A stretch of 64,000 bases of DNA. Source: Kistimonas asteriae (GTDB taxonomy: Bacteria; Pseudomonadota; Gammaproteobacteria; Pseudomonadales; Endozoicomonadaceae). Location: contig NZ_JAEVHF010000022.1 in the NCBI RefSeq assembly GCF_018263925.1, forward strand, positions 1 to 64,000. Reading direction: 5' to 3'. Positions 28,352 to 38,600 of the stretch are shown here, in pieces. The position numbers were made by a program, and so were the translations under genes. The first letter of the stretch is position 1; the number at the start of each line of letters is the position of its first letter. The notes below the pieces were generated by a model, which saw nothing but the letters and a program-made list of their open reading frames with translations, ran no database searches and was not told the DNA's origin.

Positions 28352-30520
28352 TTACAATCGGTGCCGAATCATCCAGCACTGATGTATACGGCGATTACGC
28401 TCAAAGTCCTTATCGAGTGTTTCACCCGTAATATCCTTCACTTCAAACTCATCCGTCAGGCATGAGTCCAGTTTGAAGCGCCGGTAATTATTGGAGAAAT
28501 AGAGCGTCCCACCATGCGCAAGTCGCTTCATTGCCAGACGCAATAAATCAACATGGTCACGCTGCACATCAAACACATCCGTCATGCGCTTGGAATTGGA
28601 GAATGTCGGCGGATCGATATACATCAGATCATACTGCCCTTTCGCATCCGCCAGCCAACGCATGCAGTCCGCCTGTTCCAGTTGATGACGATCACTAAAC
28701 CCATTCAGCGACAGATTTTTACGTGCCCAATCAAGATATGTTTTGGAAAGGTCGACACTGGTAGTTGAACGTGCGCCACCCAACGCTGCATGGACGGTGG
28801 TTGCACCGGTGTAACAGAATAGATTCAGAAAACGTTTGTCAGCCGCTTCCCGGGCAATCCGCAGGCGTAACGGACGATGATCCAAAAAGAGGCCGGTATC
28901 CAGATAATCGTGCAGGTTGACCAGGAAACGACCATTGCCTTCTTTTACTTCAAAGAATTCATTCTTGTCGGCCTGACGTTCATATTGTTTCTTACCGGCC
29001 TGCTTTGCACGACTCTTGAGTGATATCGCTTTCGGTGGCACTGACAAGACTTCAGGCAGCGCAGACATAACATCCTGCAACCGCTCTGTCGCCTTGGCGT
29101 CATCAATCGTTGCCGGCGCCTTGTATTCCTGAACATGCACCTTGTCACCGTACAGATCGATAGCAACGGCATACTCCGGCATATCCGCATCATAGAGCCG
29201 ATAACACTGGATATCCTGGCGCTTGGCCCACTTGCTCATCTGCTTGAGATTTTTACGCAGGCGGTTCGCAAACATCGAGGCTCCAGCGGTGAGAGGCGCA
29301 GACTGGACCGATGCCGTATCCGCAGTCGTTTTATCCCTGGCATCATAGCCGGCAAACCACTGTTCCTCATTAGCAAACATCAGTAGCTTACATTCCAACG
29401 CACCGTTATAGAGCGTGTACTGCTTGCGACTGCGAATGCCCATGCGACGCCCCAGTCCCGGATTCCCGGTAAAGACAGCGCCCTGCCAGTCTTTAAAGGT
29501 GGTTCTGAACTTTTCACCCAGATTTTGATAAAGATAAACAAGGCTTGCTTCATCACCCAGACGCTCACCATATGGCGGGTTGACCACAACCAGTCCTTCC
29601 GGACAATCCATGTGATGCAGGTTAGCCAGCTCAGCCTGCTCCAGACAAACACGTTTTGCCAAACCAGCACGTTGCGCGTTCGCCAATCCCTGCCGGACTA
29701 TCCACTGGTCAGCCTCATAGCCCAGCAAGGTATTCTTCATGCTATCAAGGCCAGCCTGACGGCGTTCACGGGCATCACCCATCGCATCCCGCCAGATACT
29801 GGGAATGTGACCGGGCCAGCGATCAAAACCAAAACGGGTGCGCAACAGGCCTGGCGCAATATCAGCAGCAATCATCGCCCCTTCCAGCAGGAAGGTGCCG
29901 GAACCGCACATCGGATCGACCAAAGAGGCCCCGTCCCTGGCCAGTTCCCGCCAGCCGGCACGGTAAAGAATTGCGGATGCCAGATTCTCCTTCAAAGGCG
30001 CCTTGCCGACATCCTGCCGGTAGCCCCGCATATGAAGACTGTCGCCGGACAAGTCCACGCCCACCTGCACCTTTCCTTTATGCAGGCGGACATGAATGCG
30101 CAGATCCGGGGACTTCGTGGCAATCGACGGACGCTTGCCCGTACGCGCCATCAGCTGATCCACCACGGCGTCCTTAACCAGCAATGCACCAAAATGGGTG
30201 TTACGAATTTCCGGACTGCTACCGGTAAAGGTCACGGCAAGGGTTTTGCCAGGATCAATATGGTCATCCCAGTCAACGGTCTGAATACCGGCATAAATGA
30301 CATCGCGATCACCGGCCGAAAAATGGGCAACCATCAACAGGATGCGGTTGGCCAACCGCGACCAGAGACACGCCTGGTAGGCAACGGCCAGAGAACTACT
30401 GAAATAACAGCCAGCAACCGTCTCCCTGACGCTGTCAGCACCAAAACCCGCCAGCTCCTCAGCCAGCAGTGATTCTATGCCCTTGGGGCAAGAGGCAAAA
30501 AATTCCGGGGAAGTACTCAT
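28352..30520 (-). CDS. rlmL: Bifunctional 23S rRNA (guanine-N2/N7) methyltransferase RlmKL
   Basis: A 722-residue fusion enzyme. The N-terminal half has a THUMP domain (about residues 45-155) and the RlmL methyltransferase with VNPPYGERLGDEAS, which makes m2G2445. The C-terminal half is the RlmK methyltransferase with NLFCYTGATTVHAALGGA and DPPTFSNSKRM, which makes m7G2069. Both NPPY and DPPxF catalytic motifs are intact. I start at the ATG giving MSTSPEFFASCPKG; the frame is open 20 codons further up. It is divergent from rmf, as in Pseudomonas. Confidence 0.95.
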   Translation of the reverse strand: MSTSPEFFASCPKGIESLLAEELAGFGADSVRETVAGCYFSSSLAVAYQACLWSRLANRILLMVAHFSAGDRDVIYAGIQTVDWDDHIDPGKTLAVTFTGSSPEIRNTHFGALLVKDAVVDQLMARTGKRPSIATKSPDLRIHVRLHKGKVQVGVDLSGDSLHMRGYRQDVGKAPLKENLASAILYRAGWRELARDGASLVDPMCGSGTFLLEGAMIAADIAPGLLRTRFGFDRWPGHIPSIWRDAMGDARERRQAGLDSMKNTLLGYEADQWIVRQGLANAQRAGLAKRVCLEQAELANLHHMDCPEGLVVVNPPYGERLGDEASLVYLYQNLGEKFRTTFKDWQGAVFTGNPGLGRRMGIRSRKQYTLYNGALECKLLMFANEEQWFAGYDARDKTTADTASVQSAPLTAGASMFANRLRKNLKQMSKWAKRQDIQCYRLYDADMPEYAVAIDLYGDKVHVQEYKAPATIDDAKATERLQDVMSALPEVLSVPPKAISLKSRAKQAGKKQYERQADKNEFFEVKEGNGRFLVNLHDYLDTGLFLDHRPLRLRIAREAADKRFLNLFCYTGATTVHAALGGARSTTSVDLSKTYLDWARKNLSLNGFSDRHQLEQADCMRWLADAKGQYDLMYIDPPTFSNSKRMTDVFDVQRDHVDLLRLAMKRLAHGGTLYFSNNYRRFKLDSCLTDEFEVKDITGETLDKDFERNRRIHQCWMIRHRL

Positions 30521-31020
30521 CAGTACCTGCAGCACCCATTTAATTGATTCGGTGGAAATCCATCCTCCCGGCATCTGCAAGAGACAGGCTATATAAGGGG
30601 AGGATTAGTGAAAATGAAGTAATGGCGGCATTCTAGCCATGATCCCCCCTAAAAAATATGCGGAATTTTGACATTTATTCTGTTTTTCCCGGGAGGATCT
30701 TCTTGTGCCCAGGTCTTACCGCCTGTACTTTCCACACAATATCAACGACTTATATAACCATCCAGCATGTCTATATAAGTACTCACACTATCAAAACATT
30801 GACGCTATTCACAAAGATTCCTCGACAGTCAGGCCCACTTCCTATAGAAATAACCTTGTAGGGTTTCTGTATGACGGAAGAGCTTCCGTTTATGCCCTGA
30901 TTTTTCACTGAAGCAGTACGCAGAAAAAGGAGCTTCAGCGGCAAGACCGACTCTTTCCCACCGATCTCGCGGTCAGGATGGCCCGGGATGTAGTCACCGA
31001 AACGGGAGGCAAGACCGACC
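30521..31020 (+). other. rlmL-rmf intergenic region with structured rmf leader
   Basis: A 500-base region without a convincing gene. The part nearest rmf is structured: ACGGAAG/CTTCCGT near 30876-30892, and CTGAAGC (30908-30914) pairing with GCTTCAG (30932-30938). The 12-base sequence GGCAAGACCGAC occurs twice, at 30940-30951 and 31008-31019, the second copy ending one base before the rmf ATG and overlapping its translation initiation zone. RMF synthesis is growth-phase controlled in E. coli, so a leader-based control is plausible but only inferred. Confidence 0.45.
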
Positions 31021-31230
31021 ATGAAAACACAAAAGAGGGACAAGACCGAAAGAGCCTACACGAAAGGTTATCAAAACGGGCTATCGGGACGGTCAAAAGA
31101 AATTTGTCCACATGACGAGCTGAACCAGAGACAGGCGTGGCTCTCCGGCTGGCGAGAGGGCTGGTCCGACCATGTAGACGGTTATATCGGCGTTTCCGGT
31201 ATACAAACGAGCAATCAACATTACCTCTGA
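31021..31230 (+). CDS. rmf: Ribosome modulation factor
   Basis: A 69-residue RMF. The match to E. coli RMF covers KTQKRDKTERAYTKGYQNG, GRSKEICPHDELNQRQAWLSGWREGWSD. RMF binds the 30S subunit near the anti-Shine-Dalgarno region and drives formation of inactive 100S ribosome dimers in stationary phase. This copy is about 14 residues longer than the E. coli protein, with a tail rich in Gly, Ser and Tyr. GGAGG lies 12 bases upstream of the ATG, a rather long spacing. Confidence 0.95.
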   Translation: MKTQKRDKTERAYTKGYQNGLSGRSKEICPHDELNQRQAWLSGWREGWSDHVDGYIGVSGIQTSNQHYL

Positions 31231-31270
31231 GTCGGCGTTGATCGCTCAGTATACGAAGTAAAGTGAAATC

Positions 31271-31290
31271 AGGGCCCTGTTAAGGGCCCT
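31271..31290 (+). terminator. Hairpin between rmf and pyrD
   Basis: Two copies of the self-complementary AGGGCCCT separated by GTTA form an 8-base-pair, very G+C-rich stem between the convergent rmf and pyrD genes. T run is weak on both sides. Confidence 0.6.
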
Positions 31291-31313
31291 TGCTGTATCG
31301 GGTGACTGGATTT

Positions 31314-32333
31314 TCAGCGACAGGCTGCTACAGCTTCCGAGGCTTCCCTGATCAGGTCAGGACCGCGATAAATAAAGCCGCTGTAAATCTGCACCAGACT
31401 GGCACCCGCCTTGATCTTATCCGCAGCCGATTGTGCATCCATCACCCCACCCACACCTATAATGGGCAGTTTGTTATCCAGTGCTTCTGCCAGTACACGG
31501 ATTTTCTGTGTGGAAAGATCGGTCAACGGCGCACCACTGAGACCACCATCTTCACTGGCATTCTTGCAACCCTGAACCGCTTCACGCTCCAGGGTAGTAT
31601 TCGTCGAAATAACACCATCGATTTCATAAGCAACCAGCTGGGTAGCGATATCGCGGATTTCTTCATCCGTCATATCGGGCGCCAGTTTGATCGCCAGAGG
31701 CACGTACTTACCGTGCTCCTTGGCCAGTTTACCCTGCTCTTCTTTCAGAGCGCCCAAAAGCGACTTCAGCGTATCGCCGAATTGCAGCTGACGCAGCCCG
31801 GGTGTATTAGGCGAAGACAGGTTGACGGCCACATAACCGGAATAGGCATAAACCTTCCGCAGACAGGTCAGGTAATCGCTTTCCGCTTCTTCAACAGGCG
31901 TGACCTTGTTTTTACCGATATTCACCCCGATCACGCCCTGGTAACGGGTCTTCTTCAGGTTTTCTACCAGATGATCGACGCCTTTGTTGTTAAAACCCAT
32001 CCGGTTGATGATCGCTTCCCGTTCGACAATCCGGAACAGGCGAGGCTTCGGGTTACCCGGCTGAGGCCGCGGGGTCACCGTACCGACCTCCACAAACCCA
32101 AACCCCAGTGAGCCAAAAGCATCAATGCATTCACCATCCTTATCCAGCCCTGCCGCCAGCCCGACCGGGTTATCAAAGATCAGCCCCATCACCTCCGTGG
32201 GAACAGATGGTACCGGTTTGAACAGGCACTTGAGCAGTCCGAGACGCTGGGACGCAGACAGCATGTCCATGGTCAGGTCATGGGCTGTTTCCGGGGAGAG
32301 TTGGAACAGAATTTTGCGGGCCAGCTGATACAT
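31314..32333 (-). CDS. pyrD: Dihydroorotate dehydrogenase (quinone)
   Basis: A 339-residue class 2 enzyme of pyrimidine synthesis, linked to the membrane by its N-terminal helices ([20 protein letters not shown]). FMN and catalytic signatures include [43 protein letters not shown], the catalytic Ser in [12 protein letters not shown], and [11 protein letters not shown] near the C-terminus. It converges with rmf, a conserved arrangement. Confidence 0.96.
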   Translation of the reverse strand: MYQLARKILFQLSPETAHDLTMDMLSASQRLGLLKCLFKPVPSVPTEVMGLIFDNPVGLAAGLDKDGECIDAFGSLGFGFVEVGTVTPRPQPGNPKPRLFRIVEREAIINRMGFNNKGVDHLVENLKKTRYQGVIGVNIGKNKVTPVEEAESDYLTCLRKVYAYSGYVAVNLSSPNTPGLRQLQFGDTLKSLLGALKEEQGKLAKEHGKYVPLAIKLAPDMTDEEIRDIATQLVAYEIDGVISTNTTLEREAVQGCKNASEDGGLSGAPLTDLSTQKIRVLAEALDNKLPIIGVGGVMDAQSAADKIKAGASLVQIYSGFIYRGPDLIREASEAVAACR

Positions 32334-32643
32334 CGAAACTCCTTGATACCGGGGCGGTGAAATCCGGGCGGATTATAACGGGACTACCATCAAAAACCAG
32401 TACAGAAAAGACGCTAAAACGCCCTCAAACTGTAACAAACCCTCTCCGCGGCCCCTTGCGCCATAAGGCCACTGACACCCTCTTCCAGAAACGCAACATT
32501 TCGAAACAGAAATCATTGAAACTCATCTCTGCAACACTGATCATGATCAATGTAACTCAACGGCCAGCACCTTAGTCTCACTGACCGGTACAACCCTGAT
32601 CAACCCATAAACAAACCGCCCAATCATCGGGACAGTATATTCG
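32334..32643. other. pyrD-permease divergent intergenic region
   Basis: About 310 bases between the divergent pyrD and EamA-permease genes, with no open frame of interest. On the minus strand a perfect -10 hexamer TATAAT lies at 32372-32377, 39 bases from the pyrD ATG, but no good -35 sits at 16-18 bases from it. No clear PurR box was found. The rest shows nothing I can name. Confidence 0.35.
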
Positions 32644-33585
32644 ATGGAACAACAATCCCAGCGACAGGCCATGCTTTTCGGCCTCAGCGCCGTCTTACTC
32701 TGGTCGACCGTTGCCACGGCGTTCAAGCTCAGTCTGGAATACCTGACACCGATCCAACTGGTACTGTTTGCCAGCCTGACCTCCATCGTTGCCTTGGGCG
32801 GCTGGGTGATAGCCAAAGATCAGGGGAAGATGCTGTTTCAAACCTTCAAACGTCGGCCAGTCTATTACCTGCTGATGGGGCTGCTGAACCCCTTCCTTTA
32901 TTATGTGGTGCTATTCAAAGCCTACGACCTGCTGCCAGCACAGCAGGCACAACCCCTGAATTACACCTGGGCGCTGACGCTGACCATCCTCTCTGTCGTG
33001 ATGCTGGGCCAGCGGCTGACACGCATTGATATTCTCGCCTGCTGCATGGGGTATATCGGCGCACTGATCATCGCCACCGGCGGGGACCTTCTGAGCCTGT
33101 CATTTGACAGCCCAACGGGTGTCGTATTGGCACTACTGAGTACCCTGCTCTGGGCGCTGTACTGGATCTACAATACTCGCAACACTGACAATCCGGTCAT
33201 CGCCCTGCTCCTCTGCTTCCTGTGTGGCCTCCCCTTTATCCTTGCAGCGAATGTACTTATGGGTGACCTGAACTGGCACTGGAAAGGAATTGCCGGCGCG
33301 ATCTATGTGGGTCTTTTCGAAATGGGTATCACCTTTGTGCTGTGGCTGACAGCGCTGAAAAAAGCCACCCATATCGCCCGGGTCAGCAACCTGATTTTTA
33401 TTTCACCGTTTTTATCGCTGGTATTTATCGCATTTATTCTGGGAGAACCGATTCAACCGGCCACATTCGCCGGTTTGATTATTATTGTTTCAGCGGTTGT
33501 GATTCAGCAAAAACAAAAACCGGTTAATCAGGATGTTGAAACAATCACTACGGAATCTGCGGTATCCTCCGCAACGACCGATTAA
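32644..33585 (+). CDS. EamA-family (DMT) transporter
   Basis: A 313-residue protein with about ten membrane helices and two EamA repeats (about residues 12-145 and 160-290). The first repeat opens with LSAVLLWSTVATAFKLSLEYLTP and the second with LALLSTLLWALYWIYNTR. These permeases export metabolites or amino acids; the substrate cannot be deduced. The C-terminal 20 residues are polar and rich in Thr and Ser. The gene stands alone between pyrD and the aminopeptidase gene. Confidence 0.88.
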   Translation: MEQQSQRQAMLFGLSAVLLWSTVATAFKLSLEYLTPIQLVLFASLTSIVALGGWVIAKDQGKMLFQTFKRRPVYYLLMGLLNPFLYYVVLFKAYDLLPAQQAQPLNYTWALTLTILSVVMLGQRLTRIDILACCMGYIGALIIATGGDLLSLSFDSPTGVVLALLSTLLWALYWIYNTRNTDNPVIALLLCFLCGLPFILAANVLMGDLNWHWKGIAGAIYVGLFEMGITFVLWLTALKKATHIARVSNLIFISPFLSLVFIAFILGEPIQPATFAGLIIIVSAVVIQQKQKPVNQDVETITTESAVSSATTD

Positions 33586-33592
33586 TAGCAGC

Positions 33593-33621
33593 AGGCGGCA
33601 CAGATTAACACTATGCCGCCT
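33593..33621 (+). terminator. Hairpin after the EamA transporter gene
   Basis: AGGCGGCA and TGCCGCCT pair across 13 bases, 8 bases downstream of the stop codon. A terminator without a clear T run. Confidence 0.5.
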
Positions 33622-33726
33622 ATTGGCTCCCGACAACACCAGCTTTTACAAGACAACTGTCGCTATAACCACAACAATCTTTGCCACCGCATCCGTGTGA
33701 GCAGTCATGAAATGAGGAGATACTGT

Positions 33727-35562
33727 ATGAGTTTGCCGTCCATTAAAAGTATCGATACCGCTACTGCCAACCTGGCGCAGCGCCTTACAGACATCCGCCA
33801 GTTCATGGCACACGAAAGTCTTGATGCGTTTATCATTCCTTGTACCGATCAGTTTCTTGGTGAGTACCTGGGACCAGATGTCCAGCGTCTACGCTGGCTG
33901 ACCGGTTTTACCGGCGAAGCGGCCATCGCCATCGTCTTGCCGGAACGGGCTGCCATTTTCGTCGATGGCCGTTTCACCGTTCAGGTCCGACAGCAAGTAC
34001 CATCGTCACTGTTTGAATACCACCATCTGATTGAAGAACCTCATCTCACCTGGCTGAACAATACGCTGCAGCCTGGCGACCGGATGGGGTTTGACGCCAC
34101 ACTGCATACCCATAACTGGTATCAGGAGGCCGTTACCACCTTCAGGGACAAGGAAATTCAGCTGGTCGAATTAACAGAGAACCCGATCGACAGATTGTGG
34201 CATGACAGACCCGCAGCCAGTGATGCGCCCGGCATACTGTTGGACGAAGCCTATACCGGCCGCAGCAGTGCGGATAAACGCCGGGTACTGTCTGAAATGC
34301 TGCAACAAAAAGGATTGGATGCACTCGTCATCACCCAGCCCGACGCCGTCAACTGGCTGTTCAATATCCGTGGTGGCGACGTTCCCTGCCTGCCTGTCGT
34401 CCTCAGCTACGCCATTGTTTACCAGGATGGCAGCGCTGACCTGTTTGCCCCCACCGGCAAGCTCGATGACTGCTTTTACCCACATGCCGGTGACGATGTC
34501 CGGCTGATGGACATCATCACCATCGAACATTCGCTGAAACAACTTGGTGAAGACGGTGCGGATGTCCAGCTGGATTATGAAAACAGCAATGCCTGGATTC
34601 CACTGACCCTGCTGCACTTCGGCGCTCAGGTCATACACGGTGATGATCCCTGCATGGCCATGAAGGCCATCAAGAACCGGATCGAAATTGAAGGCATGCG
34701 TCAGGCCCACCGGTATGCCGGGATTGCCACAACGAAATTCCTGGCCTGGCTGGATCGAGAAGTCGCAGCAGACACACAGACACTCGATGAAGGCGTACTC
34801 GCCGACAAGATTGAAGCGCTGCTTGGGGAACAGCCCGGCTACCATGGGTGCAGTTTTGAAACCATCTCCGCCGTTGGCCCCAACGCCGCCATGTGTCATT
34901 ACAATCACGCCCTGACTACACCGCGCAAGCTGGGCAAGGACGGCCTGTACCTGATTGACAGTGGCGGCCAGTTCCCAGAAGGCACCACTGACATGACGCG
35001 CACCATCAAGGTCGGCAACGTCACTGACGAAATGCGCACCCGTTACACCCAGGTGCTGCAAGGACACATCCGGCTGGCTGCGACGCGGTTCCCGAAAGGT
35101 ACCCGGGGCATACAGCTCGATACGATTGCCCGTCAGCCACTGTGGGAGGCGGGTTGTGACTATGACCACGGCACCGGCCATGGCGTGGGCCACTTCCTTG
35201 GCGTGCATGAAGCACCGCTGCGCATGTCCCCCCAGGAGGCAGAATCCCGCCTTGAAGCTGGCATGATGATTACCATCGAACCCGGCTACTACAAAGAAGA
35301 TGCCTATGGCCTGCGGGTTGAAAACCTGTATGTGGTTAAGGCATCCGTACAAGCGGGTGATGTGCCCATGCTTGAAATGGAGTCACTCACTTTCGCCCCG
35401 ATTGACTGCCGCTTAATAAAATTGGAGCTGTTAAGCGCGAATGAAATCCAGTGGCTGGATAATTACCACACTCAGGTACGGGATCTCATTGGCCCTCACC
35501 TTGATGCAGCAGAAATGGAATGGCTGACGCAAGTGACCCGCCCATTGGCGGAACAGCAGTAA
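33727..35562 (+). CDS. Xaa-Pro aminopeptidase, M24B long form
   Basis: A 611-residue aminopeptidase P with two creatinase-like N-terminal domains (about residues 15-160 and 165-325) and a C-terminal pita-bread catalytic domain. Metal ligands are visible in LIDSGGQFPEGTTDMTRT (two Asp), GTGHGVGHFLGVHE (His), TIEPGYY and RVENLY (Glu residues). It resembles cytosolic eukaryotic APP1 more than the 440-residue PepP of E. coli. It removes N-terminal residues preceding proline. AGGAGA selects the ATG used; the frame runs 38 codons further up. Confidence 0.93.
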   Translation: MSLPSIKSIDTATANLAQRLTDIRQFMAHESLDAFIIPCTDQFLGEYLGPDVQRLRWLTGFTGEAAIAIVLPERAAIFVDGRFTVQVRQQVPSSLFEYHHLIEEPHLTWLNNTLQPGDRMGFDATLHTHNWYQEAVTTFRDKEIQLVELTENPIDRLWHDRPAASDAPGILLDEAYTGRSSADKRRVLSEMLQQKGLDALVITQPDAVNWLFNIRGGDVPCLPVVLSYAIVYQDGSADLFAPTGKLDDCFYPHAGDDVRLMDIITIEHSLKQLGEDGADVQLDYENSNAWIPLTLLHFGAQVIHGDDPCMAMKAIKNRIEIEGMRQAHRYAGIATTKFLAWLDREVAADTQTLDEGVLADKIEALLGEQPGYHGCSFETISAVGPNAAMCHYNHALTTPRKLGKDGLYLIDSGGQFPEGTTDMTRTIKVGNVTDEMRTRYTQVLQGHIRLAATRFPKGTRGIQLDTIARQPLWEAGCDYDHGTGHGVGHFLGVHEAPLRMSPQEAESRLEAGMMITIEPGYYKEDAYGLRVENLYVVKASVQAGDVPMLEMESLTFAPIDCRLIKLELLSANEIQWLDNYHTQVRDLIGPHLDAAEMEWLTQVTRPLAEQQ

Positions 35563-35577
35563 TCTATGAATAAAACA

Positions 35578-35609
35578 AAGCGGGAGACAGTGCATACTGA
35601 CTCCCGCTT
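35578..35609 (+). terminator. Terminator between aminopeptidase and gdhB
   Basis: AAGCGGGAG and CTCCCGCTT form the outer stem, CAGT/ACTG the inner one, with a single A-A mismatch between. It lies between the convergent aminopeptidase and glutamate dehydrogenase genes and probably serves both. Confidence 0.78.
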
Positions 35610-35630
35610 ATCATGTTTAATCAAAAGACT

Positions 35631-38600
35631 TTATTGACCACAACTCTGGGATAAAACCGCTAATTCCTGGGCAGCCACCATGTACATGGCTAGCTCATCG
35701 TTGTTGCTACCGGCCTGTAGCTCACCCAGAATCCCCATCCAGCGATCCACCAGCGGTTGATTCTCACCGATCCAGTTATCCAGACGGGCCGGCAGGTCAC
35801 CGGATGCCTGCTGCATCTTCAGAAGCGCAACGGTCAAGGAGCGCTGCTGGAAAGACAGCTCGTCCCGCACACTTTCACGGGCCAGGGACTGCCAGTGGTT
35901 GCCCACATCCAGCCGATTCAGCTCCTGATAGAACCAGTTCAGCTCCAACCGGTCTCCCACCGCAAAGAACATGGCGGCGACGCGTTCCAATGGCTGTCCT
36001 GTCTGTTCGGCAGCCTGGATAATCGACAGGAAACTGAACATGTGACGGAGGCCTGCAATCACCCGTGCCAGCGATTCAGGAACGCCCTGCTGAGTATATT
36101 CCAGGACACCTTCTTTCCAACGCTTGCGCATGGCGCCACTCAATAGCGTATCGTGCACTTTCATCAAGGTCTGGATGCGGGAACCGTAATAGTCCACAGC
36201 CTCACGAGCCGGACGCTCATGCACTTCAACACGCAGTAACCAGCGAGTCGCGCGACGGAGCAAACGCAGGAATTCCATCATCATGCGCTGCTGTAAAGAA
36301 GCATCCAGCTGATAATCCAGTTGTTCAATCTGCTGCCAGTAGTTTTCCATGCCAAAGATATCCCGGGCAATGACAAAGGCCCTGGCAATGGCGGCCGCAT
36401 CCGATCCCGTCGACTGCTGCATGCGACTGATGAACGTGATACCCATGGTATTGATGATGCTGTTGGCGACTTGAGTCGCCACAATTTCACGCCGCAGGCG
36501 ATGATTCTGGATGGCATCGCCAAACTGTTCCACCAGCGTGGCGGGGAACGCCGTTGTCACTGCCTGTGCCAGATAATCATCATCCGGCACACGGGAGTCC
36601 ACCAGCTGTTCTTTCAGGTCAGCCTTGCTGTAGGAAATCAACACGGACAGTTCCGGGCGGGTCAAACCCGCATTGGCTGCCATCCGTTCATTCAGCCCTT
36701 CGTCATCAGGGAGGAATTCGATGGCACGATCCAGCTTACCCTGGGATTCCAGGTAATGAATAAAACGTTTGTACTCTTCCATCTTTTCCCGGGCTTCAAG
36801 ATCAGCCAGGGAAATAGCCTGCGCCTGACGGTAGTTATTATCCAGCACCAGCTCCGATACCTCTTCGGTCATGGATTCCAGCAGCACATCCCTTTGTTTG
36901 CGGGTCATGTCACCACGAGCCACCACTTCATTCAGCAGTATCTTGATATTGACCTCATGATCCGAACAGTCGACCCCTCCAGCATTATCAATGAAGTCCG
37001 TATTCATTTTTCCGCCCTTGAGGGCGAAATCGACCCGGCCCAGCTGCGTCAGTCCGAGGTTACCCCCTTCACCGACGACCCGGCAATTCAGCTCATCACC
37101 GTTGATACGCAAGGTGTCATTGGCACGGTCACCCGCATCCGCATGGGATTCAACACTGGCTTTAACATAAGTGCCAATGCCACCATTCCAGACAAGGTCA
37201 ATGGGAGCGCGCAGGATGTCACTGATCAATTCCGTCGGTGTCAGGCGCTTTGCACTGATGCCAAAGCAGGTCTGCATCTGCGGTGTTAGTTCGATGCTCT
37301 TGGCGCTGCGTGAAAAGACGCCACCACCTGCTGATATCAGCGACTTGTCGTAATCTTCCCAGCTGGAACGGGGCAGATCAAAAAGTCGTTTACGCTCCTG
37401 CCAGGAGGCCGCCGCATCAGGATTCGGATCCACAAAAATGTGCAGATGGTTGAATGCCGCCACCAATGCCAGTGACTGGGAGAGCAGCATACCGTTCCCG
37501 AAAACATCCCCGCTCATATCACCAATAGCCACGACACTGACCCGGTCTTGCTGGACGTTGATGCCCTGCTCCCGGAAATGCCGCTGCACTGAGACCCAGG
37601 CGCCCTTGGCCGTTATCCCCATTTTCTTATGGTCATAGCCAGCACTGCCGCCGGACGCGAAGGCATCGCCGAGCCAGAAACCATAACCTTCCGCAATACC
37701 GTTGGCGATATCGGAGAATGTCGCAGTTCCCTTGTCTGCGGCAACGACCAGATAGTAATCATCCTCATCATGGCGGACGACCCGATTGGGATAAACCACA
37801 TTCCCATCCACCAGGTTATCCGTGACATCCAGCAAGGCCTGGATGAAAATCTTGTAGCAGGCAATCCCCTCCGCCATGATGGCGTCACGGTCACCGGAAG
37901 GCAGATGCTTGGGTACAAAACCGCCTTTGGCGCCGACGGGCACAATGACCGAGTTCTTCACTTGCTGCGCCTTGACCAGACCCAACACTTCCGTCCGGAA
38001 ATCTTCCACCCGGTCTGACCAGCGCAGTCCGCCCCGCGCAACCTTTCCGCCTCTCAGGTGGACACCTTCAACCCGCGGAGAATACACAAAAATCTCAAAC
38101 ATCGGTGCGGGTTTGGGAATATCCGGAATGGCCTGAGGCGAGAACTTAAGCGCCATATAGTCCAGCGGTTCACCCTGAGCATCCAGGCAATAAAAGCTGG
38201 TGCGCAACGTGGCACAGATGACATCCAAAAACCGCCTTAATATGCGATCCTGACTCAGGACGCTGACATGCTCCAGTGCCTCAAAGATTGACTGACGAAT
38301 CGATTCTTCGCGCGCATCTCGCTCAGACTGATCCAGTTCAAGATCAGGATCAAAGCGTGCTTTAAACAAATCGAGCAGCTGGCGGGTTATCGCAATATTG
38401 CTGTAAAGCGTTTCGGCGATGTAATGCTGACTGAAACCGAACCGAATCTGTTTCAGATAACGGGCATAGGCACGGAACATCATCACTTCACGCCATTCCA
38501 TGCCGGCTGCCAGAACCAGTCGGTTAAACTGGTCATTTTCCGCCTGCCGGTACCACAGTTTACGGAAGGCTTCCTGAAACAAACTGGCTACTTTCTGAAC

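Noticed and set aside
34171-35352. A 393-codon open frame antisense to the aminopeptidase gene
   Set aside because: It overlaps the catalytic half of a conserved M24B enzyme, and its translation shows no recognisable domain.
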